The notes: generated by a model from the sequence alone, not told the origin. 64,000 nucleotides of DNA from Euglena gracilis (GCA_039621445.1 CP154955.1:48406086-48470085), one strand, 5' to 3'; counted from the stretch's first letter, positions 45,142-58,250 are shown. Program-made: numbers and translations.

Positions 45142-46150
45142 CCATTGCCTTCACCATGGTTTGCAATGGTGTTGCAAACCATTGCAAGTGTTGCAATGGT
45201 TTTGCAACACCATTGGCGGAGTGGCAAGTGTTTGTTTTGGTTTTTTCGTTTCCCAGCGTCAGACCCGTCCTCCGGAAGCAGTTGGGAAAGAATTTCAGAT
45301 CTTTTTCGCTCCTGTGGATTTCGTCTTTCTCTGGTACAGCGTGAATTTTGGCCACCCTCCATTTTGGAAATATTTTTGCAATTTTCGATTTTCTTGGCCT
45401 CTTGACATGGCCCAAGTTTGGCCAAAACAGGCTGTATTTGCGCAGCTCGCCGTGGGGGCCCATACCAGTTGATGGAGGGTCCCCGGGGCTTTATGATTTT
45501 CAGTCCCCAGTGGGCTCCAAAATGGATCCTTGTCGTTCAGCGCCTGAGGAAGTGGGCCGCAGCAGTCAGCACTTGGGAGCTTCCGACTCCCGGCGGGCTC
45601 CCGCCCACACCGATGGGACAAGTCCATTGGGTGTGAGTGGCCCCCGCCCAGCACTGCATTTTGTCACCCAGGGCCGCCGACCCTTCGTCCCGTGCCAGCG
45701 CCGACACTTGGAAATTGGAACACCCCCGCCCAACGAGCATGGCGAGGGCAACCCAAAAAGCCCAGGTGGAACAGAAGTTTTTCTTCTCAAGCAAAGGAGG
45801 CAATTGGGTGCTTCTTTTTAATCCTCAAAACAAAATAATCCATCTATTAAATTCAGATGCAAAATTGCCAAAAGGGATGCTGTTTGGAGGACCAGGGAGA
45901 ATGGAAGATGGTGACGCAAAGGTTGTGCGCACATGTCTCATGCGTACCCGGATGTACATGGACCTCCGGCGAACCTTGTTCTTTTCAAATGTTTTCTAAG
46001 AGATTTTCTCAACCCGCATGGATGAAGAACGCTGCGACGCGTCACAAGCAAAATTCCCCAAATCAAAACTGACTAGCGAACCGAAAATATATCAACTGTC
46101 CACATTCAACATTGATCGAATTGTGGTGCGATAGTCGGGGGGGGGGGCAG

Positions 46151-46329
46151 CGCCACAGGCCACTGGCACCACGCCACAGGCACTGCGGGCGCGGAAAGGC
46201 CGGCCTGAGCTCCGGCCCTGGTCCCAGCCACCCTCCGGACCCCTCCCCGAGGCAGCCGCCTCGCCGTCGCCGTCGCCTCCTCTCCTGCCTCTCATCCCCC
46301 CCTCCCCCGTGCCGGGGATTGCTTCCGCC
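46151..46329 (+). CDS. Candidate exon, Pro-rich tail-like
   Basis: CAG at 46148-46150 gives phase 1. The frame then reads PQATGTTPQALRARKGRPEL and later EAAASPSPSPPLLPLIPP without a stop beyond 46329. The minus strand is also open, but this frame has SPSPS runs like the main gene. No clear pyrimidine tract precedes it. Confidence 0.28.
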
Positions 46330-46876
46330 ACAGTCCCCCCCCCCCCCCTTAATTCCCCAGTGAGTGGGGAGTCTCATCACCCCCCCCCCACCAGCATATC
46401 TCCCGGGCACCGATTTTGCGTCAAATGTTCCTTTCGGCACCTTTCGGTCAAAGTTTCGCGGAAGGGTTTTTGACTTGCGCGGTGGGTGATGGGGTCGCCC
46501 CTCCTCCCAGTGCTGGATTGGGGGACCCCACCAGGCCTTCCCATGCAGCCCCGCAATGTATGGGAAGCCCTTCGGTGTTGAGGCAATTGGTTAGGGGAGG
46601 GGGTTTCCGGACCGCCCCCCCCCCCAGATGTTTCCCCAGATGCTGGGACGGGGTGCCCATTGGGAGTGGGACAATACCAAGGGGGTTGTGGACCGTCCCC
46701 CCCCCCCCCTTGGAAGGTTCCAAAAAATGGCAAATGTGTTCTTCCTGATCTCTCGTCTCTCGCCGGATTTTGCAAAGAAAATCTCTTATCCTCATTCAAA
46801 GAAAAAAAAATGAACATTTTTAGATTTATTTCCGAAAGAAAATCAGGTTTCTTTTGAGCAATTTTGACCTGGTTGC

Positions 46877-47067
46877 CAGGGGTTTTTTTTAGTCTTGGAC
46901 CCCCTCCCCTGGGGGGGGTCTGGCCGAGCCCCAAAAAGATGCTATTTTGGCATTTCTCGCGATTTTTGGCCATTTTCGGGGCAAATGTAGTGGGCCCCCC
47001 GGGATCCCCCCAGAGGGTGGGTGGGTGGGGGGGACCCCACCTCCCTCCGGTCTTAAAAAAACCCCTG
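46877..47067. mobile_element. Short element with CAGGGGTTTTTTT ends
   Basis: CAGGGGTTTTTTTTAG at the left and CTTAAAAAAACCCCTG at the right are inverted, like the family at 17174. No target duplication seen. A similar right end lies at 44114-44129 with a candidate left end at 43731. Confidence 0.4.
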
Positions 47068-48322
47068 GCCGGAACCCATCCCCAGACTCCCCCATGGTTG
47101 GGTCCCGGACCCCCCCCCCGGGTCGCTCCTCCCCAGGATCTGAAAAGGTGTCCTGGGGTCCGACCACCCCCACCCGCCTAGCCAGCGTTTTCCCCCCTGC
47201 CCAGGTCCAAAGTTAGCCCCTCCACAGAAGGGGTCGTGAAGCAGTTCCTTGACCACGAGAATTGCGAGTTCGCGTAAGAATATAGCTCCGCACTGACGAT
47301 TTAAAGTGTACTGCCTGCAATAATCTGGCTTGAATGTGTGGCATTGCTTTGGTTTTTAATAAATACTCCATGAGCTGGGGGTGGGATTTTTTTTTTGAAG
47401 TTCGTTTTTTTACGCGGGTTTTTGTGTGTTTGTGTCTTATTGAATAATGTTCCTGGAATGCTAGAATACTGTATTTGGGAGTATTTTCCCCGATGATGAA
47501 TATTTTTGTCATTTTGTGTCATTTTAAATGCATTTGACCAGTAAAAGTGAATGTCCGAATACCCCATGCCTCAAAGGGACAGAATCACATTTATTTATTA
47601 TTCTCCATTCTTAACATTTTGTCGACGATCAACCTTTTTGTTCATTTGGATTCCCAAACGTACAAAACAGTGGACCTGGAACACTCGTGAATCATGAAGA
47701 ACGGTCAGGCTTTAGCGTTGGTGTACTTCCGCACCCCCCCCCCCCCCCCAACCCCCCCCCCCCCCCCCCAATTGTGGTGGGCCAAGGGCCACTTTGTTAA
47801 TCTATCGTCTCACTCCAGGCTGCTCACCCTGAGTTGTGGCTGTGAGCAGCACAAAGGAAAAAAAACTAAAGGTAGCAAATAAAAAGGAACACAGCATTTA
47901 CCAAAAGGAAAACAAAAAATAGCATGGATATGTTACCCCCCCCCTTTGGATGAATAGCTTCACCTTGGTATCCAACCGCATATCTCTTTGGCAGCATTTT
48001 TGGTTGATAGGTGTCCCTGACCAAGAATTAAGGAATCCATGTTCACCAGACTTATTTAACTAAATCTCTGTGCACGTTGAGTTTTATTTGCAGAACAAAT
48101 CACACATTTTTAGGCTCAAGGTATTTGCGTAAATTTTAACGTCATGATTTCAGTTTTTTTTTTAGGTACGCCCGTATTTCAAAAGGCAAAAAAAATGTAA
48201 CCGCTTCCTTTTTGTTTTATTTGCATTCATTTATTTTTTAAACACACTTTCGCTTTTGTCGCGCTGTGCCTGTTTTGAAGGCTTCACGCCGCGTTCACTC
48301 CAACACCGCTGCCTCTTCCCAG
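47068..48322. other. Gap, 47.1-48.3 kb
   Basis: A/T-rich with two C runs (47733-47770). AATAAA motifs occur at 47357 and 47877. No coding block seen. Confidence 0.4.
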
Positions 48323-48526
48323 ACGAGCCAGCCCGCCAGCCCCTGCGCCCTCCCCACGCCCACTCTCCCTGTCGCGTGCTCCCAGCACCACCGGAGAGCA
48401 CCGTCAGTGGGAGGGCCGGCTTGCGCTGGCCTCCCACTGACAAGCCGGCCCTCCCACTGACACCAAACCACGGCAAGACTTCCCCAGGCTTCACTGTATG
48501 GCCGCACCACGCCACCCCCAAGTTGG
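48323..48526 (+). CDS. Candidate exon with strong acceptor, Pro-rich
   Basis: CGCTGCCTCTTCCCAG is a strong acceptor ending at 48322 and gives phase 1. The frame reads DEPARQPLRPPHAHSPCRVL, then PAPPESTVSGRAG, and can end in phase 1 before GTGCCG at 48527. A 17-nt segment is repeated within it (GCCGGCTTGCG / GCCGGCCCTCC context at 48412 and 48442). Confidence 0.3.
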
Positions 48527-50039
48527 GTGCCGTGATCAGATGGAGGGAAGGACACTTTCCATCACCCACCCCACAGGTCCGGTTTGGGATGGCCACGCAC
48601 AATCATTTCGTCGCTGGCCAATCCCTTCCCCTGGGGGGTTAATTATCTTCAGAAGACTCACTGGTTTTTGGCCTGGACCCCTCCCTCTCCTGCAGGGGGG
48701 GGGGATTGGCCAAAAGAAAGCCCAACCAAAGGCACCTGAGGTTTTTTTTGGCCTTTTTTTTCTTCATGTTTGTGATCAGGTCCCCCTTGGATTCTAGATG
48801 GCTTACCTCCCCTGGGGGGGGGGGGTTCCGACGCCCCCAGGAACCTGTCACTTTGGCAAAGTGGTCCAAAGGGAGGGAAGGGTCAGGAGTCCCCAGCAAA
48901 CTTCCAGCATGATGTGTTTGGCCAAATTGTGTTGTATTGTGACCAGAGAGGGGATGACACAACTTTCTTGGGACCATACCACGACACATAAAGAAGACTT
49001 GCTGCCTTGAGCCTTTCTAAACAACAACAAGCGGAAGGGCTTACGACACAGTCTCACTCTGAAAACAGGTAGAAATGCATTTAAAAAAAACCCCTACATC
49101 AAATCCCAGGTCAGAATAAAAAGTGGTCAAACACTGACCACGTGTGCAAAGATGCACGTTGTCGGAGTGTGAAATGCGCGCACAATTACGACATGCGCAT
49201 TTGCACGGACAGACCACAATAGCAAAATTTCAGACAGAACTCATCATACACGACCCCAATACACCGCCTGCAATGGCTCCTTTGGGAGCACTTCAACCTT
49301 CACACGCTCTCGTCCATTATGAGGCTTATTTTTAGGGCCGATTCTGACAGGTTTAGGTCCATGTGACCTCTACCAGGTGGCCCACTGCTAGCACGTCGCG
49401 GCACATGTGCAACGGCGCCGCTTGGGGAAAGGGGTGGACGTCTTGGACCCCCACCACTTGCCCCCTGCTCAAAAAAGCCTTTCTTTTTCCAAAACGTCTC
49501 GACAATGAAACAAAATCAAAGAATATTTCCGGAGAGCAAAAATGAAGCTTTTTTTTGGAATGCCCTATCCAACCATGGTTTATTTTCTCCAACTCTTCTT
49601 GTAGCCCGAGGTACGGCCATTTTTTTGGCCAATTTAAGCCATTGACATCAGGCGACTACTGGCGATGGCACTTCAGCAGCCACAAGGCCATCATCAACCC
49701 CCGGTACAGCAGAAGCCACCGAGGTGGCCATGTTCTCCCCCACAACCGGGACAGTAGACTTGCGGGGGGAGGGGGCGAGAATGCTACAGGTCGATGGAAA
49801 CAACAGAAAATGACAGCATCATAGATGTTGCCACACAGCTGACTGTTTTGGAGGGAGAATATATTTTATGTGCATTGATGGGTTGGGTTACATGAAAGTA
49901 CTGGGACTTAACACCCAGATGTTGTATGCACAAAAACTGGTGTGTTTCATGTTTTCTGAGGAAAAAAAAATGGAATAGCATTGTGGAAAGAACGGAAAAC
50001 AATTCCTGGCCGAGATTAAAGAAAGTTTACACATGCAGA

Positions 50040-51000
50040 ATTTTATAATCCGGGAAGTCGTTATTTTTTGAAGAAAGCGTGCAACAGCAACCAATCACAG
50101 GGGGTTACGGGTCATCAATTCCTCCCGTGCAATTTTCAAACTGACGACGCGAAAACGATCGGTCGTGCTGGTTGGAGATAAGACATACAAACTTGCACAA
50201 AGAGTGAAGCCAAATTGTCTCGTATCATAGAGTGTGTTCTACTGAATATTTTGCATTTCCTGAATACGGAATTTCTTCACTGTGCAATAGTTGCAAAGGT
50301 CTCACGCCCACAATGGTCGGTGTGCGCAAGTACGCACACCAACTGTTAAGGACGAAGAGCACTCCATAATATGGAGGTGAAACAAAGGTTCGTTTACAAG
50401 CCACCGTTCTGTGTCGCAAAATGCAAACGGTACCCATTCAAAATTTGCCCCACCCTTTTTTTCTAGAACCAAGGAAAGGCAGGTGTTGTGTTTTATGTGG
50501 TAATGTAAAAACTCTGGAGCATATTCCCCAGATTTCATCTGCTTGATGTGCGCAAGTGCGCACATCAACCATTCATCCATTTGCGTACACCAAACGTTTA
50601 TACCAAATACACATGTGGCTGGTGTGCGCAAATGCGCACATCGACCCTCACTTCATAAATTTGTGTCACGCGAATGTTCTAACAATAATCACACATTTCG
50701 GTCCGTCCGATAGCGGCAAAGTTCTGGAAAGGTTTTAACGCCACAATCATCATCCAAATTTAATGTATGCAGCACCTGGCAGTTACAGGCAGCAGGGACG
50801 CACCAAAGTAACAGGCAGAGATCGTTAGGATGATAGTTTGAAACCTTCATGTTTCCTCGCGTGTATCGTGAGGTGTATATCTTACATATTTCTGTTTTTC
50901 CAGGTGCAGTTGGCGCTTCACGGTGTTTTGAAAAAAATTGAATTTACGCAATTGCGCATATCGACAAAGAAAAAGCCTTAAATACAAGAGCGCCGCCTAA
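50040..51000 (+). mobile_element. Palindrome-rich repeat element, copy A (about 1 kb)
   Basis: The first part (CATCAATTCCTCC, GACGACGCGAAAACGATCGGT, GTTGGAGATAAG) aligns to 55320-55500. The second part holds spaced palindromes such as GTGCGCAAATGCGCAC, each near CATC/CAACC. The right end reads TCGACAAAGAAAAAGCCTTAAATAC then GCGCCGCCTAAG. No coding frame recognised. Confidence 0.6.
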
Positions 51001-51410
51001 GTGTCAGGATCCCATCTGGGAATTGTCAACGTCTTTGGTACCAACCAATCTGTTATGATAGGAAGTTGCCAGAGTCCCAGAACTGGCCAACCTGTCAGGT
51101 TGCATTTTCCCAGGGGGGGCACTGGTGTTTCAAAAATAAAATGACTCCCAGGCCATTGGAAGAGTAGAAGTGACCCTGCCCCCCCCCCCAGCATGGACAG
51201 TTCTTTAGCACCCCTCCCAGTGTGAAAGTGCCCACCCGAGGGTCGTTTTCGGCTGCCAAAGGAATACCTTTCACTGCCGCGAGCTGTAGCCAAGTGAGGC
51301 CAATGGAAACAAGTGCAAGCCACCACACATGCCGCAGGCTGCCAAAACCGATAGCAGGGCGGTCCGATCCCCCCTCCCTCCCAGCGCCACACAGGGAAGA
51401 ATTCCTTCAG

Positions 51411-51842
51411 CGCTGAGGGCGATGCGTCTCATCAAGGTTTTGCAGCCAGCCTCGACTTAGGCCACCCCAGCCGCAGCAGCAACCCCCAGGGAGGGGGTGT
51501 TGTTTGCCCTCTGGGCAGCACCTTTTTGATGGGACCAGCCCAAAATTTTTTCAGCGCAAAGTGCCGAAAGTTTTGGGAAGTGTTTGAAATGGCCAAAATA
51601 TTGTTTTTTGGGGGTGCTTTGGGCTTACTTTTGGAGTTTTCAGCTGCTCATTTTTTTCAAAACTGTGTTATGCAGGTAATTTTTGGAGCAATTGTCCGAG
51701 TTCGGCCTAGCCGGCCCAGCTCAGGTCCAGCAGGGGTCCAGCCCCCCCCCCCAGTGACTAGCCAGCCCAAATTTCTCGCCCTAGACCTAGCCCAGCAACC
51801 CCCCCCCAGTGGTCCTTTAAGAGATGTACGCCGAGGCGCCTA
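51411..51842. mobile_element. Element with CATACATCTCT-type ends, copy 1
   Basis: The left end near GCGCTGAGGGCGATGCGTCTC and the right end near GAGATGTACGCCGAGGCGC are inverted. The interior (AGCCCAGC, CCAGCCCAAATTTCT, GCAAAGTGCCGAAA) matches the copy at 56562-57062. Confidence 0.45.
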
Positions 51843-52081
51843 AGGAAACTCTTAACCTAAAAATCTAAAAATCGGTGCCCCGGAAATTGGGGATGGCCTG
51901 GTGGGGGGGGGAGGTCGGACCCCCCCCCCCGCCCCCTTACCAGGTTGTTGAACCCCACCCAGCAGCCATCGGGTTTCAGGGATTCCCGTGTAGCCCTTGG
52001 GGGGGGGGGCTTGCTAATTTGGGGGGTGGAGGTCCCCGCTTTCGCTTTCCAAAACGCATATTGCACCAAGCTTGGGTGTTC

Positions 52082-52277
52082 ATGGACCAAACAACACCCC
52101 CTTGGGGCACGCGCGCCGACCCTCCCATGCGGCCTGCTTCTGCCTCGCTGCACGTCGTCCCCCGGCCACTTGTCACCCGCCGTTCGTGTCCCACTGGCCA
52201 GCTGGAACCTCGCCCCCCCGTCCCCCTGGGGAATTGCAGCCAGAGAACCTGGACCAGAGATCCAGGCAGCCGACGAG
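52082..52277 (+). CDS. Candidate exon, Pro/Arg rich
   Basis: The open frame reads RPASASLHVVPRPLVTRRS and ends in phase 1 at CGACGAG before GTTTGC at 52278. GC content is high relative to the flanks. No good acceptor was found. Another frame is open too, so the call is weak. Confidence 0.22.
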
Positions 52278-53715
52278 GTTTGCCCGCGCCGAAGGTGGCA
52301 GCCCTACGAAATAACTGGGCATGGCTGGATGCGGCTCGGGATGATTGGTCATGTTCAAGCTCCTTCCATGATGCAGGCCACCTTTTTTGCTCATTGTTAA
52401 GCATTTTCCGCCATTTGCAAAGCTAGGGTTTGATGCTTTTCAAATGCTGAAATTGTGACTAATTTGGGTTGAGGCGGCCACAAAAATTTTAATTGAATGG
52501 ATTTTAAAAAATGACTCAAATTTGGACCCAATTTTGCTTAAATGTGGTCAAAACCCCCGAACAAAGTCTTCGGTCTATAGGCAGTCCTTTTTTCAGACAG
52601 TAGTCATCATGGGAAATTTGATGACGGTGACTCCCCAAACTGCATTCGGAAAATAACCCTAACCGAATCAATACCCTATGGCTGTTATTTTAAGAAATGA
52701 CAAAAAAGAAAGCTTTCATCGAAATCGTAGTCATTAAGGGAACAGCCTCACACCAAAGGTGGCCAAAAATGGCGAAAACTGGCCAATGGTCAAACACCAA
52801 ATCATATGAAGGATCACAATTCGAACAGAAGATTTAGGGGGGGGGGATCCCTTTTGGAAATTGGCGCGAAGCACCGAAAGAAATTTTTGGGTGTTCACGG
52901 GAGGAAATTAGATTTTTCTTAAATTTGCCGGAAAAAACGCTGGGTGTATCCTTAAAATGGTGGGAATACCGCCAAAAATTTCCCCCAGAAATTTTCCCAC
53001 AACAATTTTTCCCGTTCGAGTTCGCCCCGGTGTACAAAAAAAATGCCAAAAATGGCCAAAATTATTTCTGCACGCGGGAGTTCTGGTCAGGCGCGCGGGG
53101 GGGGGGGGGGGGGCCTCCTGTGGGCAGGCGCCGGCAGCAGTTAGGTGCAGTTAGGTGCCTGTTGCGGACAGGCTCCCCAGAGCACAAGGCACTCCTGTTG
53201 TGCTCCTCTCCTGGGAAGCAGGCTGGCCATCTGCTCGCCTCGCACTTTTTCGAGCCTGAACACTCAGCCTTCCCTGCTTCCTCCAGACTTGTGTCGGGGG
53301 TCATAGTCCCAAATTGGTGGAAATTTCACCTCAGGTTGCCATAAATGCAGGGTAGGGGGGGAGCTATCAGAAGGAGGTTGTTCCAACCAAGGTTGATTTT
53401 AAATTATGGGGATTGTTTCCTATAAATATGAAAGATGTGTTTAGATCCACGCACACATACACAAATGCATATGTATATATTGCATAAATGCTGCATTGCT
53501 GTGATATAAATTGATATTAATCAATTTGTCTGACTTTGATCTGATTTATAGGAAAATCTGAAAGATGCACGTTTATGAGAATCATTATCAATATCGAATC
53601 TTTCAAAAGTATTAGCATCAATTACACATTGTTAAATTTTTACACAGTTAAACATATATGAATAATATTTATATTTGTTATATATTTGGATATGCTGTGG
53701 ATACCTACCCCCCCC
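52278..53715. other. Gap, 52.3-53.7 kb
   Basis: Mostly unremarkable. A G-run at 53098-53113 is followed by a weakly coding-like + frame (SPEHKALLLCSSPGKQAGHLL, 53175-53240), then an AT-rich segment to 53700. Confidence 0.35.
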
Positions 53716-53912
53716 CCCCCCGGGAACTGTCATGCCCGAGAACCTGTCAGGGTCCCGCCCGGGAAACTGTCAGGGTCCCCGGTACCGGCCAACCTGTCAG
53801 TATAGGAAGTTGTCAGGGTCCCCGGTACCGGCCAACCTGTCAGGGTCATTTTTCATTGACTTTCCCTTGAAATGCCCTACCCGGGAAACTGTCAGGGTCC
53901 CACCGCCGGCCC
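53716..53912. repeat. Tandem CTGTCAGGGTCCC repeat
   Basis: Seven imperfect units alternate GGGAAACTGTCAGGGTCCC and TACCGGCCAACCTGTCAGGG. Confidence 0.75.
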
Positions 53913-55319
53913 ACCCCGGGACCTCCACCGCTACACACAGCACTGCCCCGCCACGCCGCCTGCGCCCTCCCCATTTGCCTGAGGCCATCTTGGGCGGGCG
54001 GAGTTTAATCCGTATTGTTGGTGCAGGGGCCCCAGCCCCCCACCACCACAGCTGCCGCATGGGAGGGGCAGAGGAGGGGGGGCTCTCCCGCCGCCGGCAG
54101 CTGCGAATGCGGCGCCGGCGGCGTTTCCCTCCGCAGAATAGGGAATTCATCTTGCCTCAGAAAAAGCAGTGCCGAAATTTCCCCAAATCATCATTCACTT
54201 TTAAGCATTGGTCACAGAATTGTTCACCGGGGTCTTTTGGTGGTTTGGGGGGGATTAGCCTTTAGTTACCGGCAGGGCAGAAGGGGAAGCCCCAAAGCCA
54301 TGTGGGTGGTGGTGGGGTGGAAGCGGGTCTCCCCACCACCTGTGTTTGTGCTCTTATTTTCAGGTCAAGGTTTTCCTTGCTGTGGTGGTATGGGGGTTGA
54401 CCCCCCCCCAGGCCTTCCCGTGGTTAGGAGAGTTTTCTGTTTCTTTACCGCACCACCACAAGTACCACCACTTCTGAAGCCACCAACGTGGCGGCAGGCT
54501 GAATGTCAAGGTGGTGCCGAGGGGGGGGGCTGCCTGGGCAGGCATTGCAAGGCTCCCAGATCCGACACCCCCTGGGGGGGTGGGGGGGGAGGGCGCTTGG
54601 CCAAAAGTGCCGGGGCACTCGTCCAAGACACATCCCAGAAAGCCCATTTTGGGCCCCTTTTGACCCACAGACCAGACAGGCACTGGGGGGAGGGGTGCTG
54701 CCGGTGGGGGGTGGGGGGGGAGGTGGTGCCTGCCGGCCTGCCTGCGCAGGCACTGTAGCGAACCCCAAGACCCACCTCCCCCCAGAGCTGGTCAAATTCA
54801 GCCTGCTGGGGGGTCTTATGTGTAAGGAATCCTGGGGGGCATTTTGTTGAAGGGCGCCTGCCACAGCAGGCACATTGGGGGGGGGGGGCAGGGCGGAACG
54901 GGAATCGGCCAAACAGCCAGGGTGGGGGGGGGATGGGGGGTCGACCAACCCTCCCCCCCCCCCCTGCATGGTGGGTGGGTGGGGGGGGGTCGACCCCCCA
55001 CCACCTCTTCCCGTATTTTCCGGATCACCCAATTTTTGGACCCCAAAAATTTATTCCGGCACCTTCAGCGCCAGGTTCATTTTGGACCCATTTTGGGACC
55101 CATTTTGGTCCCCCCCAAAACCCCCTTTTTTCACACGCTCCAAAGTTTCAAAATTTTCTCAACATTTTGATTTTGAGAGGTTTTTGAAGCAAAGAATGCT
55201 GTTGAAAATCAAAAAAATTCCAAAAAAAATGTCAGTAAATTTGACTGTGACAAAATTTGGTCTAATTTTTTGGCCTTCGTTTTTTTTTCACCCTTCTCGT
55301 AAAAATTTCTGGAAGTTGT
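53913..55319. other. Gap, 53.9-55.3 kb, repeats
   Basis: A GC-rich block at 53913-54140 is open on both strands with no clear exon. Then G-run cassettes with GGCACTCGTCCAAGACACATC (related to 60720-60900) and the 10316-family repeat at 54885-55290. Confidence 0.35.
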
Positions 55320-56442
55320 TGTTCTTGAAGAAAAGTGTTCAGCAATTACAGGGGGCACGTGCCATCAATTCCTCCTCCATTTTCAAATTGACGACGCAAA
55401 AACGATCGGTTGTGCGGGTTGGAGATAAGGCATACAAGTTGCACACAAAGCGGAGACAAGCTTTCTCCTGTCATAGAGTGTTCTACTGCACATTTCGCAT
55501 TACTGAAAACCGAAAAAAAATCTTCGCTTTCATTTCTTCAATTTCTTCAGTTGCAAAAGTTTTACGCCCACAATGGTCGGTGTGTTCAAGTGCGCGCGCC
55601 AACTGTTAAGGACGAAGAGCACCCCATAATACGTAGGAAAAATAAAGGTACATTTACAAGACACCGTTCTTTGACTCACATTGCAAACAGTACCCATTCA
55701 AAATCTTTGCCCCAACCTTTGCTTCTGGAGCCAAGGAAAGGCAGATGTTAGCATATTCCCCAAAGTTCACATGGTTGATGCGTGCACATATGCCCATCAA
55801 CCATTCACGCACACGTCAACCACGTGTGCATCTTGCTTAAGTGGTTGGTGTGCGCATTTGTGTGGATTGACCACTTATGTATTTGTAGATGGTTGGTGTG
55901 CTCATTTACGCACATCAGCCATCTACAATTGCACGAGTGGTCAATGTGTGCAAATATGCACACCAACCGCTTGCACAAAATGCACATGTGGTTGGCACAT
56001 CAACCCTCATTCCATATATTTGTGTCACGTGAGTGTGCAATCGGTGGACACATATTTCGGTCCGTCGACGGCGCCAAAATGAGTTTTTATGCAATAATCA
56101 CCGTCCAATTTAGCTGCACATCACATTGTCCAAGTGGTGGTAAATCGGTCGTCGTCAAACAGGTCTGCAACACCTGGCAGTTACAGGCAGCATGGGCACA
56201 CCAAAACCCATAGTCGTAACAGCCAGGGTGTTCAACCCACCGGTTTGACAGACAGCAACACGATTCTGTCGCTCCAGACATACCAGACAGCTTGTTAGGA
56301 TGACAGTTTGAACCGTCGTGTTTCCTAACCTGTATTGTGAAGTGTTGCATTTTACATCTTGCACGGTTGTAAAAAAATGTCAATTTGCGCAAACAATTGT
56401 CGACAAAGAAAAAGCTTAGGTGCGAGCTGCGCCGCCTATGTT
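55320..56442 (+). mobile_element. Palindrome-rich repeat element, copy B (about 1.1 kb)
   Basis: Collinear with copy A: the same left block, then spaced GTGCGCATTTG/CAAATATGCACACC palindromes, a GTTACAGGCAGCA block and the right end TCGACAAAGAAAAAGC then GCGCCGCCTATG. Further right ends occur at about 16905-16950 and 39470-39530. Confidence 0.6.
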
Positions 56443-56561
56443 CTTCCTTCCTGGGTTTCCTTGCCAGAGGCCCGGGTGTGCGTTACGGCGCGAACTCCGT
56501 ATAATAATTATAATGTAATTTTTTTTCTTCGGAAATGCCTTCGGCTCGTTTTTGGGTCCAC

Positions 56562-57062
56562 TCAGGAGCATACATCTCTCTAAGGTTTTGCGAACCCCCC
56601 CCCCCCGGGGGGGCGGCTGCAGCCAGCCCTGATTTGGGCCCAGCCCAGCCGCAGCAGCCCCCTCCCCCCGGGGGGGGGGGGGTGCTGCTAGCCCTAGCTA
56701 GCCAGCCCCTTTTTGGGGGTCCAGCCCAAAAATTTTCGGCGCAAAGCACCGAAATTTTTTGAGAAATTGTGTTCAGAAGTGGCCAAAAATGGGGGTTGGG
56801 GGGGCGTTTGGGCCATTTTTGGGGGGTTCCAGATGCATCATTTTTTCAAAACTGTGTTCTGCAGGTCATTTTTGGGCATTTTTCCGATTTCAGTCCAGCT
56901 CGCCCCGGTTCGGGTCCAGCCGGGGTCCACCCCCGGGGGGGGGGGGGCGGGCTAGCCAGCCCAAATTTCTAGCCAAGCCAGCCCAAATTTCTAGCCATCC
57001 CAAATTTCTAGCCCTAGCCCAGCAACCCCCCCCCGAGGTCCTTAAAGAGATGTGTGCTCAGG
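56562..57062. mobile_element. Element with GAGCAYACATCTCT ends, copy 2
   Basis: The left end GGAGCATACATCTCTCTAAGG and right end CCTTAAAGAGATGTGTGCTC are inverted over 14-18 bp. Interior: poly-C/G, CCAGCCC repeats and a GGCGCAAAGCACCG hairpin, as in 51411-51842. Confidence 0.5.
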
Positions 57063-57469
57063 AGGGGGGGGGTCCAGTTCTGAGCTGGGTGCAGGCACCT
57101 ATAGCTAAAATGGCCTAAAATGGCCTAAAATGGGAAAAATTCTGTTGCACAATATTTTTTTTGTGAACAACTGAAGCCATTCAGGCAATGGTTTTTGGTG
57201 TCTTTTGTTAATGTGGACGGCGAACAGTGGATTTGGTGGAGGATACAGCCCCACAAGGCCCATGTTTTTATCCCAACTAATAATAGCATCAGTCCCCAAA
57301 TCCACAGTCCCCAACCTTTTGGTAACTGAATTTTGAAGGTTTGGACAGAAGTATTTTTTCTTACTCCCATCTTTTTACGGTGCGGAACGATGTCTGTTTC
57401 ACAAATAATGAAACAGTGCAAGTTTTGAAGCACGGGGGAAAATACAGAAAAAGAAGGTGTTGGAAAATC

Positions 57470-58250
57470 TCAATTGAAATATAAAATACCCGTATTATTA
57501 CAAATTTTTAAATTTAACAATAAAAATTTCTAAGGAAATTTAATGTTTTTTTTATGAATGGAAATTTCATTATCATAGAAATTTTATATGCTTAATATGG
57601 ATATTGAATGTGGGTATTTCATTATTTTCAATTTTATTAATATATTTTTTCTGTATTTATATAAGTTTTATTAATATCAATTTTTAATGTAATATTTTAT
57701 AATACAAATAACACGTGTTTTTATACAATTTTAGTAATTATAATATAGAAGTTGACATATAATGACGTTTAGAAATTGAAATTAATGAATATATATTAAG
57801 TAAAAAAATAGTATTGATGTAAAATGTAATTGTTTATAATAACTATGCCCACTTTAAATCATATTATTAATAAAATTGAGTATGATAAAATATATGAATA
57901 TGTTAAATTGAATATGATAAATATAAAATATGATAGAATGTCAAATATTTTATTGGTATATAGGTACAGGATTAGGTTCACATATTCACCTTTTATTGTT
58001 TTTGGGAGTAAAATGTTCTGTTTATATTATGGTATTAATAATTATTCTTTAAATATTTATCATCATAAAGAAATGAATGATATAGAAATTTTTTTATTAT
58101 GGTGCTAACTATCATGATACTATAATTTGATACAATGATTTTTTATGAATAATAATATTTTTATTATATATAGAAGTATTTTTTTTTTATGAATTGGTTA
58201 TATCAAACGATATAAATTACGGTGTTTGGGTGTGGTTAGTGTATTATTCT
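57470..58250. other. Very AT-rich island with a small ORF
   Basis: A and T make up most of this stretch, in sharp contrast to both sides, and C/G homopolymers are absent. A + strand frame from ATG 57845 to TAA 58108 encodes 87 residues rich in Ile, Asn, Tyr and Lys (starts MPTLNHIINKIEYDKIYEY). The composition resembles organelle, viral or plasmid DNA. It ends where the 58267 repeat begins. The protein is not recognised. Confidence 0.55.

Noticed and set aside
46877-47067. Target-site duplication for the CAGGGGTTTTTTT element
   Set aside because: Flanks CTGGTTGC and GCCGGAAC do not match, so only the inverted ends are reported.
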